The notes below the pieces were generated by a model. That model was not told the DNA's origin. It did not search any database and was given only the letters and a program-made list of their open reading frames with translations. Positions 35,714 to 48,105 of a stretch of 64,000 nt of DNA are shown one piece after another. Both the position numbers and the translations under genes were made by a program. Numbering within the stretch: the stretch's first letter is position 1; every line of letters starts with the position of its first letter. This DNA is from Musa acuminata AAA Group (lineage: Eukaryota; Streptophyta; Magnoliopsida; Zingiberales; Musaceae): contig NC_088331.1 in NCBI RefSeq assembly GCF_036884655.1, positions 13,111,001-13,175,000 of the forward strand, in the 5' to 3' direction.

Positions 35714-38700
35714 TGGGTTTGGAGGCTGCTCTCTCTTCTAGTCCAAAGAAACTATACAAGATCAGTGTCTAATCATCCTTGTCTAAAAATTCAATGACTG
35801 CTCTTCGTAGATCAAGATTGACAACCTTAAAAGACCTCTTGAAGATTATACCAGAAAACCATTTGACAAGAGATTGACTTAAGGGAAAGGAGCTTTAGAC
35901 TTTCAGTAATGTTTCAGGCCTTTGTTATTTGACCACAACAACTCATGTAAGGTTGGATCCAAGGAAGCAACAAGGTTACGTTGACGCAGTGAAATATATT
36001 TAGTGAGTTGAAGCACAACCTTCCTCAATCGAGGCTAAGAGTCAAAAGTATAAGCGAACAGTTGAATAGTTCATCCAAGGGAGGAGTCCTTTGTGATCAG
36101 CATTATGAATATAAAAACCACTTGTTTTTTTTTTACTATGAATATACAAATATGGGACTGCAGAAAATTTCTGAAACTTGCAGCTTGATGATAATATGCT
36201 TTGCGTTTTAACCTACTGGATTGGAAACATTGATCCAAAACGAAGTCTAAATTAATAATAGTATACTTATTAGACTCTGTATTAAATCTTTATTTACTTT
36301 CAATATAGGATCAAACCGAGGTGTTACACTTAAAACAATCAATCTTTCTTAGCAAGAAGGAAAGAAGAATAATTATGGAGGAATTGTTGTATATGAGGAG
36401 AAGGAAATGGGAGGTCTTAGGATCAAAAGATTAAAGCTTGCTACTGACACATTCCCAATCCTTCGAAATATAAAACCTGGTGGGGAACTCCACTTTCTTT
36501 CCAAAAAAATATTTCATCTAATGCAGCCACATTTCCTTGATTCGGTCAGTCCATTTTAATTAATAGTGCTGCTTTCATCCATCCAATTATCAATTATTAT
36601 AGACTTCTTGAAGAGCAACTACTCCCTATCCTTTTTATCCCTTCTTTTGTTAGGTGATCCAACCCAAAAGTCAGCAACTTGATCTTCGCTTTCAAGTGGA
36701 AGATCATCATAGAGACTGACCAAACATGGCATTATTGTTCTGTCAGTAGATTATTCTACTGTTGATTTTAATGATCATTTAAAATGAAAGAGCTTCTTGA
36801 CTTATTAGAGTAAACGGGCAAAACAGTAGAAGCATATATTTAAAGCTTTTAATGAGATAAAATGCATGAATTACATAACTTTTTTTTCATATAAGATTCA
36901 CATGAATTATGGATAACTGTCCATATCTTTGCCATCATGTATCACAAACATGATAAAAAGTATGATCATGAGGTGAACTGGAACCAATGACTTCAGATGA
37001 AAACTAATAAGGTAGTAGTATATAAGGTGGCCGGGGCCCGCCTTAGTTAATTGAAATCAAAAGAAGAGATTCAGATATAAGTACACAAACAAATCATATT
37101 CATCTTGTACTTTAGAAAATGCAATTTGTGGGCACCCAATTTTTCTATCTTAACATGACCCATTGTAGTTTCTGGAAACACTTTTTGAATGAAAACTTTT
37201 CACAAAAGATAAGTGTTGAAGATGAAATTTAATCTTACAACTTTGTTATCAATGGTCTAAAGCTTTAGCAGGTAAGAAATTTAGTATTTTATTAAATGAA
37301 TCACATATGTCATTACTAGACCAATATTTTTAAATGAGATTTACATTATTTGAGGAATGACTTCACTTTGATCTTAAGAAGCATTCCTAATGCAACAACA
37401 AAGATAACGATGGCACTTATAACCAACGAAAATGACTATTTTTGAACAGGGAATTAGTGGCATCTGATAACAATGCCACTTATTACCAATACAAATCACT
37501 AGTTTTGAGTTGGGAAATAGTGGCATCTTAGCGTTCTTTTCCTGGTTCATTATTCGATTCTCTACTCTCTTTCAACAACAACAAGAGGTGGTGATGTATC
37601 GATCATTCTGCATCAACTACAGAATCTGATCAACCACATGAATATTTTCTTGAGCTCCCTTAGCCTATCTCTAGTCAAATAAAAAACTATCAGATATAAG
37701 TACCGATGAGAAACTAAGTAGCTGAACAAACATATGCATCTATAAAGAACTAAAGATTCAACAGAAGATTTGTTATTGTTGCAGCATAAATTAAAAACTA
37801 ATTAGATTTAATCAAGAAATCTAACTAAAGTTAGGCTTGAAATATAAGCATCAAGTTGTAGGCATAAAATCTCATTCTTGTGTGGGATGATAGTGAGAAA
37901 TATACCTCAAGATACGATATTAAAAAGCTCTTCGAATACGGAGGGATGTTCTCTTTCTGCCTTAAACGACATAATAAAGGGAAGTAGGAAAAAATTATGA
38001 AAGAGGAGCTTTGAGGTGGAGGAAGGATTCGACGATATCAATATCCCAAAAAGGATTAAAACCCTTCTCTATATAAAAAAACCTAGATTAGTGACTATTT
38101 GGACCAAACGACTACACAATAACCTATAAAAGTGAATCATCAAAACCATTAAATTAGGTCAAACAAAACGGTCAACTTAAAAATGAAATGGAAAGGTGAA
38201 AACAGAAACAAGAAAAGGCGCAAAAAAAAAAAAAAAGGAAAGAGGGAGGAGAAAAAAAATAAAAAGAGGAATAAGAAATTCTGAGTTTCACTCAATCCTA
38301 ACAATTCCCTACAAAATCTTTTTTTAATAAGCCAAATTATATGAATTAACAAAATGATGGTTAATGCTTTTATGCTATGCAATCAGTGAGGTAAGACTTA
38401 AATATCACTTGGCATAAATAAAGTTCATCTAAAGGAAATAAAGATCATTTCTTTAACCCAAACTTCCATTTGGACTGTCATGTCTTAGTCGGAATCATTT
38501 ACGGACAGTCTCAATAGAAACAGGAATCTGTATAAAGTCACATATTTGATATTTGCTATTTTTGATAGCAATGTTATTTCTATCCCTCTATATATAAACA
38601 TTAGTTATTATTTTGTAGCAATAATATATTTTGATAGCTTTTATATTTCATCTTTTAATTTTTTTGTTCAGAAGCAAATAATTATAAAAAATAAACTAAT

Positions 38701-39409
38701 AAGTTTTTCTTCTTAGTTTAGAAAAGAATTTGTGATAATTAAAAAACACTTAACCTTATTTCATTATTATATTCGTTTAGACCAAACCATAAATGCTGAA
38801 CCATTTGACTCATAAAAATAATTTGTAAAACAAAAACATGCATAAAATCAGATGTTTGATATGGCATAGAAAATAGAAAAATTTAAGAGTATCAAATTAA
38901 AAGTTCAAGTTAAAATATAATCAAACAATAATCAAAATTAATTAGAATTCCAAATAGTTACATATAGTAACAGTATTTTAGAACCATTTTTACAGAATAA
39001 ATATGAAACAACGAAAAAAATTAAAATTCGAAATCAGGATATATATATTTTTAATAAAAACAACTCAGATATTTATAAAAAATGAAAATCAGAAAATTTT
39101 ATATTCAGACAATATGAACTTAAATCCGAAAATAATTCTCCTTCAAAAAAAGTTGCACAATATATAAAAAAATCTTTCCTCCCTTGAAATTAAAAATTAA
39201 AAATTAAAAAATTATTTAAAATAAAGTATTTATTCAAATTTCCTTTCCTAGAAACATAAAAAATAAGGAAAAGAAAACTTTGAATTTAAATTTCTTTTTT
39301 AGATTATACTTATAATAAAATAGTAATTAATTTGTCAAATAGGAAATTCTTTATAAAAGGAAGATATACACATTCTATTTGATTTTATTTTATTTTTTAA
39401 TATTTTCAA
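35714..39409. other. AT-rich intergenic spacer
   Basis: No convincing gene. It contains a 62-bp direct repeat (37409-37534), A- and T-rich tracts, and a homopurine A/G-rich tract near 38190-38275. Short open frames do not resemble known proteins. Confidence 0.5.
37409..37534 (+). repeat. Two-copy 62-bp tandem repeat
   Basis: Two imperfect copies begin GATGGCACTTATAACCAA (37409) and AATGCCACTTATTACCAA (37471) and each ends TAGTGGCATCT. No coding role is seen. Confidence 0.75.
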
Positions 39410-40183
39410 AATAGTATTAGGATCAAGTCGGTACTAAGAGGGGGGGTGAATTAGTGGTTTGGAGAACTGTGGCGATCATTAAAATTCGTATGATAAAACT
39501 GTATCAGAAAGACGTTTAAGCTTAAAGATGTTCGTAGGAGAGTGATGAAGATGTAAAGTAGTTGCAAAGTAGGTAAATAGCAAAGAAGAGAAGGCATACC
39601 AATTTTATAGTAGTTTGGTCATCAAGACCTACGTCCACTCCCGATTCCTTCTCCATTGAGGTCATCGGTATCCACTAACGGTCTTCCTTCAATGGTTGAA
39701 GACCAACTACACTTACAACTCTTTTCTCTTTTTGATAGACTCACGAGAGAACCTTTACACCCCCTTTTTATAAAGTTTCTCTCATACTCTCTATTAGAAT
39801 AGTCTCTAAACTTTATGAGGAGGAACTCTATACTTTACAATAGTTCATAACTTTAGAATCATATAGTTTTGTTCTACTTTCTTGCTCTCTTAAGCAGAAA
39901 AGATTAGGGTATTTATAGACCCTAAATAGCTTAAAAATTAGAGCCAAAATTTAAATCCCCGAGATTTCGAGGTACTGGTGGCACCATCACCTACAACACT
40001 AATATTGTGCCTAGTTTGGCAGTAACACTACATAGTTTGGTGGTACCACCACTTGATATTGGACAATACCATTGCCTAATCTAGTGGTACCACCACCTGA
40101 CATAGTCTCGGAGATTGTGTATTGGAGACTAAGCAACTAGCGGTTCCATCATGTGGATCGACGATGTCATCGTCTGAAACTTT

Positions 40184-43058
40184 TGTTGAATCTCAAATTT
40201 TGATGATGAAACCAATTTATAATATTATGATCTAATCTATGTTTTGAGTGACATAGGACTAGCTTCGATTAGGAGAGCCAAATTGATTAAAGTAGAAGGA
40301 ATCAGATGTTGGGCCGGAGTTGAACATGTTAAGAGATTGGACGTCGGGCCGGAGGATTGGTCAATATATTAGCAGAATGTTTTGTACAATGAATTCAAGC
40401 ATCGGATCGAAGGATCGGATATTGCGCCAAGGAAATCGGAAGTTGCGGGTGTCAACATGCCGATTGGGTAATACGCCTAAGGAGAGGACGATGCGCCGAA
40501 GGATCGGACGAAGCACCGGAAGAGCCAATGACATGTCGGACAATAGATGATTCGTGCTTTGTAATAATTTGTTTAAATCAAGTTAGTCTAGGTTATAATT
40601 GGGTTGGTTTAGAATGCAATTAGGTCAACTCAATTAGGCGTCAATTGGGCTCGAATTGGGGCTATTTTGGGCCAAGAGAAAGGCCCATTCAGTGACCCAA
40701 AAGTTGGGTTAGGCGGTGTTGCCCCCAGTGGCTCAGTCTCCGAGACATAATCTCCAAGACTGTGTCAGGCGGTAGTACTGCTAGACTAGGCGATGATATC
40801 TATTGAATCTCATATTTTGATGATGAAACCAATTGATAGTGTTTATGATTTAATCTACGTTTTGAGTGACGTAGGATACTTAGATTAGAGAGAGACAATT
40901 AAAGCAGGAAGAATCATGTTGGCCTGGAGAAAAAAATGTTAAAAGATTGGGCGTTGAGCCGTAGGATCGGTCGACGTATCGACAGAAGTTTTTGTGTCAT
41001 GAGTTCGGACATTGGGCTAAGAAGAGTGGATATTGCGCCAAAGAAATTGGAGTTGCAGAGGTCAATTGGCCAATTAGGCAATAGGCTGCAAGAGAGGACA
41101 ATGCGCCGAACAATCGGACGAGGCGTCGATGAACCAATGACGTGTTGGACAACATCTGATTAGCTTAGTATTAATTGTTTAGATTGAAGTAGGTTTTATG
41201 TGTGCAGGATTAACTACGATAGCAAGGCATAAAGCAAAATGAAGTCTTGGAGTCAAGGACGTGATTTCATTAGGAGTTCGAGAGTTCGTTGGAAATCTGG
41301 ACGTTCGTCGGAAGTTCTACCGAAATTAACTGAGAAGTCCAAGGGCTTGCCTAAGAAGCTCATCGGAACTCGCTAAGAAGATCGTCAAGAAGTCCAAGAG
41401 CTTACTAGGAGTCCACTAGAATATTGCCAAGAGATCATCAGAAGTTTGCCGGAAGATCGCCGAAAGCTCGCCGGAAGAAACCTAGACTTACAGACTTGTT
41501 TAGCTTAGTAATTATCTTAGATTTTGTAGTTAGTACATAATTGAGATTGGAATTAGGCCATACCAATTAGGGGCTAGTTAGGCCTATGTATAGACTGTGT
41601 TGGGCCCAATGAAAGGCCCAAACAGTGACCCAAAATGTGATATCATCGTGGCACCGTCTCTAAGACTGTGTCAGGTAGTGTTATCGTCAGTTTGGGCTGT
41701 GGTACCACCCAGTGATAGTGTCAGGCAGTGGTACCGCTAGTCTGGGTGGTGGTACTATCCAGACATAGTCTTCCAAGCGGTGGTACCGCCAGACTAGGTG
41801 GTGGTACCACCCAATGTCAATGCTGCAAGCAGTGGTATCACCCAGCATAGGCGGTGGTACCGCCAGGACCCTAAAAATGAGGGATGAGACATTTTCAGAC
41901 TTTAAGTTTGAATCAACATGAGGCCTATAAATACCCCTCTTATCGCTGGTTAAACTACACAAGTATTGAGAGTAAAAGAGAAAAGAAACGTTGCTGTAAT
42001 CTTGTGTGAACGCCTCTCCTTCTTCTAAGTGTTAGAATAGTTTGAGAGATGAGTAAGTGGGGGTGTAAGGGTTATCTCCTAAACTCGGTAAAAGGAAAAA
42101 GAGTTGTAAAAGGTGGTTGGTCTTCGTCTATTAAAGGAAGACCGATAGTGGATATCGGTGGCCTCGATGGAGGAGAAATCGGGAGTGGATATAGGTCACG
42201 ACAACTGAACTACTATAAAAATCTAGTTTGCATTTCCTTTGAGCAATTTACTTTAACTACAAACCACTTTACTTGCTTACTACTTTCAATACGTTTACAA
42301 ACACGCTTTCAAGTTAATCATATTTTCGGGATCGATTTTCAACATACGAAAGAAATTTTTAAAATCGATATTTTTATCGCTGTACTAATTCACCCCCCCC
42401 CCCCCCCCCCCTCTCTTAGTGTTGACTCGTTCCTAACAGTACCAACCAGACATAGTCTTCCAAACTATGTCAGGTGGTGGTACCGCCAGGACTAGGGAAT
42501 CCCAGGAGACCTTTTTTGTCTCCAATTTTGAAGTTATTTGGGGTCTATAAATACCTCAGCTATTCCTGCATGGATAAGCAAGAATTTGAGCAAAAGTGGG
42601 GGAAAGAATCCTTGAATAAAAATTGTAATCTCTCTAGATTAGTGAGTCTCTTCCTCCTAGAGTTAGAAAGTTTCTAAGGGAGGAGTGAGGTCTAAAAGAG
42701 AGGTGTAAAAGGTTCTCTCGTAAGCCTGTAAAAAGGAGAAAGAGTTATCAGGGTAGTTCATCTCCACCCATTAAAAGAAGATCGGTAGTGGATGTCGGTG
42801 GCCTTAATGGAAGAGGAATCGGGAGTCAATGTAGGTCACAACTACCAAACCACTATAAAATGGTTTGTATTTTTGTATTGTTGTTTATCTTTATTGCAAA
42901 CTGCTTTGCTTCCTCATTACTTTCGGTGCATACTCTTATGAACGTTTTTAAAGTTAAATATTGTCGAAACGATTTTATCGTACGAAGATTTTTGAATCGA
43001 TGTAATTTTATCGCTATACTAATTCACCCTCCTTCTTAGTACCAACTTGATCATAACA
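40184..43058 (+). mobile_element. E1 5' LTR, split by solo LTR E4
   Basis: The outer parts 40184-40800 and 42439-43058 together make about 1237 bp, close to the 1287-bp 3' LTR. The start is TGTTGAATCTCAAATTTTGATG and the end is CATAACA. TATAAATA lies at 42546-42553. Confidence 0.85.
40801..42438 (+). mobile_element. E4: solo family A LTR, long subtype (A1)
   Basis: It runs from TATTGAATCTC (TG mutated to TA) to CCTAACA, 1638 bp, with no internal region. It has the CGGAAGTTCGCC-like segment (41270-41480) of the long subtype, TATAAATA at 41926-41933 and a 19-base C-run at 42393-42411. The flanks ATATC and GTACC could be one 5-bp target duplication changed by two transitions. It probably arose by recombination between two LTRs of a full element. 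Confidence 0.78.
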
Positions 43059-43059
43059 A

Positions 43060-43072
43060 TTAGTATCAGAGC
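43060..43072 (+). promoter_or_regulatory. E1 primer-binding site
   Basis: TAGTATCAGAGCT just after the 5' LTR is one base from TGGTATCAGAGC, the complement of the initiator-methionine tRNA 3' end that primes most copia elements. E3 has TTGGTATCAGAGCC on the minus strand at 60313-60327, and E2 has a mutated version at 57814-57829. Confidence 0.8.
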
Positions 43073-43108
43073 TACATTTTTTCTCATTTGGTTTAACACC
43101 CAAGAGAA

Positions 43109-44069
43109 ATGGATTTTTTCGACTTTTAAGAGGGTTACTCTATCATTCATCCTCATATGTTCAATGGGACGGACTACACTTATTGGAAAACTCGAATGAG
43201 AGTTTTCTTGCTTTTGTTGAATCTCGCTTTTTGAAATATTGTTGAAAGCGGATTTCAAAAGTTTTCTCTTCCAATGAAAGATTGGAATAATTTGGAGAAG
43301 AAGATTTTCTCTCCAAAGCTATGAATGCTTTATTTTGCGCCTTAGATAAAAATGAATATAATCGGATTTTTATTTACGAAACTGCTTATGAGATTTGGCA
43401 TACTCTTGAAATCACACACTAAAGCACTAGTAGAGTTAAAGATTCTAAGATTAATCTTTTGATGCATGATTTTAAATTATTTTGAATGAAGCCAAGTGAA
43501 ACTATTGTTGACATGTATACCCGTTTTACGAATGTCATCAATAGTTTAAAAACTCTTGGTAAAAGTTTTTCGAATCTTGAACTTGTGAATAAAGTTTTAC
43601 GTTCTCTTTCTAAAAACTGGGATTCAAAAGTGACTGCTATACAAGAGGCAAAGAACTTCAATAATTTTCCACTAGAAGAACTTATTGGTTCATTGATGAC
43701 ATATGAAATAACGTGCAAGGCACATGATAAACTTGATGAACATGAGAACAACCTTCTAAAGAACAGGAAGGATTTGACACTTTGAACAATAAAATACTAC
43801 TTGAGTGATAACTCATGATGATGATGATGATGACCTTGAACTTCTCACAATAAAATTTAAAAAGTTCTTAAAACAAGAATCAAAAAGTAAAAATGAACTT
43901 AAAAAGAAGCTGATGCCAAAGAAGAAGAAAGTATTCAAGGAGGCTTAGGACGAATCGAGTTCATCCGAAGATGAGAAGCAAACAATAAAAATAAGATGGT
44001 GAACTACGCCTTAATGACTTTCTACGATGAGGTAACCAAAACCCCTTTAGTTAACTTTGAAATTACTTG
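43109..44069 (+). pseudogene. E1 gag remnant
   Basis: ATG at 43109 gives MDFFDF then a stop, and reading on, MFNGTDYTYWKTRMRVFL, the usual start of Sirevirus-type copia gag. The best frame, 43486-43785, has KPSETIVDMYTRFTNVINSL and EELIGSLMTYEITCKAHDK (UBN2 domain). Later sequence, with an Asp-rich GATGATGAT run and Lys-rich segments, is frameshifted. The same gag is present in E2 (57779-56820) and E3 (60280-59225). It is not functional. Confidence 0.85.
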
Positions 44070-46298
44070 ATGCTTTTTATGAGTTTTTTTTAAATTAGTT
44101 AGTAAAAAATAAAAAAATACAAAAAAAGGGGATCATGCTTTTCTTTCTAGTGTTTTTGAAAAAAAAAAAAAAAATTGATCATGATAATTACATCTCTTTA
44201 TGATAAAGGAACCAAATATTAGATTTAAATCTAATACTTGTACACATATTAAGATTAATCCTATGTATGTTTTTAAGAAGCAATAATTGTATCTTGATGA
44301 TTTCTATATTATTTTTTGATTTTGATTGAAAATGCTTTATGTTCAATGAAACCATGCTTGATGATTTAATGATGTAATAATGTAATGATGATTTGAAATC
44401 ATGCTTAATGAGCTTATATTTTAAAATTATGTATGATGATTTTTGTAATTTATGGCTTATTGATCTTTGTCATAATGAAAGTTGAATTTTTAGTTTTAAA
44501 CGATGATGCATATTTTTGTTCGGCATAAAAGACAAATGCATGCTTATATGAAATCAAACTACTTAAATTGAAACAAAAAGGGGAAAATACATGTTTCTTG
44601 AAAATATCTCTAAAGCTTTTCAATTTTTTTTTCAACAAGTGATTCTTAGTGATGAATCTATTTTATATTATCTCTTGAATTAAGAAAAGTGGTTTTGATG
44701 ATAAGTAATGATTTGACGATTTGAATTTGAATGAGTCTTATCTATAACATGATATTGAATTATAGGAATTATAACTTGAAACTTTTTGATATATGAATCA
44801 TGATCTTGACAACTTGATAATTCTTATGCATGAATCGAGATCATTTATTATTTGTTCTCCTACAATTCTTTTGTTGTTTACTAAAGAGAATATCTTTCTC
44901 GGAATTTATGACTTAAAATTTCTTTTGAAGATCTTTTATTATTTGATCTCCTAAGATTTTCTTTTGATTATTTAAGAGGAGATTTGTTAAAATGAATCAT
45001 GTATTTTGGTATTCACATGATCTTTGATATTATCTTTCATAACATGATGTGTAATTCCTATGTGGTTGTAAACCTTATGTTATAAGTAAATTATTGATGT
45101 AAAAAAAAAGTACCATTGTATTCTTCCACTCTACTTATTCCTTGTTTACAATGATAAATGGGAGAAAGAAAATTGCTAGCATATCAAGAGAACCAAAATT
45201 GCTAGTTTGAATGTTAAATTTAGGCAAATTGTTAAATCTCCCAAATGCATAAACTCTCCTTGTACATTTTTCGGATCATGATCTTGATTTTTCTGATTTT
45301 TATAACTTGAGTGTTCTTTTTAAATCAACATCATTTCCTATTATTCCTTCTAGTTACAAAAGAAAAAAAATGTCAAAAATGATACATCGTCTTTTGGTAT
45401 TCATGACTTGATCTTTTATTTTTTATGATTGAAACATTGATGTAAATCTATTTTTGTTATTTATCTTTGCCATAATTTGAAAATTGATGTAAAGGGAAAA
45501 GAATTACAACATTGTTCTTCCCTTCTTCTTAACAATGACAACGGAAGAGAAAGAATTGCTAGCTCAAGATGCAAAATTTGGAAACTTACATATTGAAAAA
45601 GGAAGAACAACTTGCTAGCTTGCTCATCTCAAAAGATCTAAAAGTTTTGTCAACTTTTATATTTGAAAAACTTGCTAGCTTATATGTTCTAAACTTGCTA
45701 TTTACTATCTCGCATTCTCTTTTGAAAACTTGCTAGTTTGAATATCGTAAAGAAAAGCAAACATGCTAACTTGCACATCTAGCAAAATTTACAAACTTAC
45801 AAAACTCAAAATTATTGCTAGCTTGCATATTATAAAATAATATAAAATTTTGCTAGCTTGCACTTTGCAAAGGAAGCAAAGATTGCTAGCTCTAACATTG
45901 CAAAGGAAGCAAAAGATTGCTAGCTTGCACTTTTCGAAAGAGAAGAAAGAACTCACTAGCTTGCATATTCTAAAGTGATGGGAAATTTGCTAAATTGCTA
46001 ACCTTCTCCTTATACCTCTTAAATATTGATAGTTGCACTTCTCTTTTTTATTGATGACAAAGGGGGAGACGGTATAATGATAATCATGCATGTGATGATG
46101 TACTTAGATATTTTGATTATGCATAATTTTATGTTGCATGCAATATTATGATTGGTTCTTTCAACATTCATAAAGTATGCAATGGTAAAATAGTCATGAT
46201 TTTCTAAATTCAAAGTTTCTATTAATATGATATATTGATAGGGGGAGTTAAGGTTAACTCCGTCATCAATTAGTTGTCATCATAAAAAAGGGAGAGAT
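44070..46298 (+). mobile_element. E1 3' interior: non-coding, with GCTAGC repeat zone and polypurine tract
   Basis: AT-rich sequence with the recurrent ATGATGATTTGAAATCATG theme, then a GCTAGCTTGC repeat zone (about 45165-45975), a GACAAAGGGGGAGA tract at 46056-46069, and the polypurine tract before the 3' LTR. No pol motif is seen in any frame. Confidence 0.75.
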
Positions 46299-47585
46299 TG
46301 TTGAATCTCGAATTTTGATGATGAAACAAATTGATAATATTATGATCTAATCTGTGTTTTGAGTAACGCAGGACTAGCTTCAATCAAGAGAGACAAATTG
46401 ATTAAAGCAGAAGGCATTGGATGTTGGGCCAAAGTTGAACATGTTAGGAGATTGGACATCGGGCTGGAGGATTGGTCGATGTCTTGGCAGAAGGCTTCAT
46501 GTTGTAAATTCGGGTATCGGGCCGAAGGATCGGATAATGCACTAAGGAGATTGGAAGTTGCGAGTGTCAACATACCGATTGGGCAATATGCCGAAGGAGA
46601 GGACGATGCACTGAAGGATCGGATGAAGCGCCGGAAAAGCCAATGACATGTCGGACAATAGATGATTTATTCTTTGTAATAATTTATCTAGATCAAATTA
46701 GTTTGGGTCGTAATTGGGTTGGTTTAGAATATAATTAGGCCAACTCAATTATGGGCCAATTGGGCACGAATTGGAGTTGTTTTGGGCTAAGAGAAAGGCC
46801 CATGCAATGACCAAAAAGTTAGGTTAGGCGATGGCACTACTGGTCTAGGCAGTGGCACAACTAGTGGCTTAGTCTCCCAGACACAGTCTCCAAAACTGTG
46901 TCAGTAGTAGTACTGCGAGACTGAGTGGTGGAACCACCAGTCTAGGTGGTGGTACCGCCCAGACATAGTCTCCTAGACTGTGTCAAGCGATGGTATCACC
47001 CAGTGTCAGTGCTGCAGGCGGTGGTACCGCCAAGACCCGGGAAACTCGGGATGAGACCTTTTCTTACTCCAATTTTGAAGCCATTTGGGGTCTATAAATA
47101 CCCCATCTATTCTTGCATGGATAAGCAAGAATTTAAGCAAAAGTGGGGGAAAGAATCCTTGAGTAAAAATTATAATATCTCTAAATCATAGAGTTAGAAG
47201 GTTTCTAAGGGAGGAGTGAGGTCTAAAAGAGAGGTATAAAGGTTCTCTCCTGAGCCTGTGAAAAGGAGAAAAGAGTGTAAAAGGGTAGTTGATCTTCGCC
47301 CATTGAAGGAAGATCGTTAGTGGATGCCGGTGGCCTCGACAAAAGAAAAATCGAGAGTGGACGTAGGTCACGACGACCGAACTACTATAAAATAGTTTAC
47401 ATTTATGTATTATTGTTATTGTTTATCTTTATTGTAAAATATTTTACTTCCTCTTTACTTTTGGTGCATACTCTAATGAATGTTTTGAAAGTTAAATATT
47501 ATCGAAACGATTTTGTCATATGAAGATTTTTGAATCGACATAATTTTATCACTATACTAATTCACGTCCCCCCCCATGCCTAACA
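46299..47585 (+). mobile_element. E1 3' LTR, short subtype (A2), 1287 bp
   Basis: Starts TGTTGAATCTCGAATTTTG and ends GCCTAACA. TATAAATA at 47093-47100. It has GGTGGTACCGCC-type palindromes around 46840-47030 but lacks the CGGAAG-rich segment of the long subtype. Confidence 0.87.
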
Positions 47586-48105
47586 ACTTTTGGGTCACTG
47601 AATGAGCTTTCTACTAGGCTCAAAATAATCCCAACTGAGGCCCAATGGGCCCCCTAATTGAGTTAGCATGGTAACACCCAAAACTAACTCAACTACGACC
47701 TAACTACAACCAATTAAGACAACTAATTACGGGACTAGAATTCTATGTTGTCCGACATATCATTGGTGCATCCGATGCTCGTCTAATTCTTCGGCACATC
47801 TTTTTCTCCTTTAGTGTATTGCCCAATCAACATGTTGATCTCTTGCAACTTTCGATCTCCTTGGTGCAATGTTTGATCCTTCGGCCCAATGCTTGAACTC
47901 ACAACACGAAGTCCTTCTACTGGCATGTTTACTGATCCTCGACTGACGTCCAATCTTCTGACATGTTCAATCCAGTCCAACGTCCGATTCCTCCTACTTT
48001 AATCGATTTGTCTTTTCTGATCGAAGTTAGTCATGGATCATTCAAAGCACAGATTAGATCATAAATTTATCAATTGATTTTATCATCAAAATTTGAGATT
48101 CAACA

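Larger units (their letters stand above)
40184..47585 (+). mobile_element. E1: family A element inserted in the E3 3' LTR
   Basis: 5' LTR 40184-43058 (interrupted by E4), primer-binding site at 43060, decayed gag, non-coding 3' interior and 3' LTR 46299-47585. A perfect target duplication ACTTT lies at 40179-40183 and 47586-47590. Without E4 the element is about 5.8 kb. Between gag and the 3' repeat zone no RT, integrase or RNase H motif can be found in any frame, so it is a gag-only, non-autonomous element. Confidence 0.9.
39415..48105 (-). mobile_element. E3 3' LTR, split by E1
   Basis: The two parts are 39415-40183 and 47591-48105, together about 1284 bp. The outer end reads TATTAGG and the inner end ...GAGATTCAACA, followed by the complement of the polypurine tract (ATCTCCCCCC). 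Joining the parts across E1 restores the LTR-A sequence AACTTTTGGGTCACTG seen intact in E2. Confidence 0.85.
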
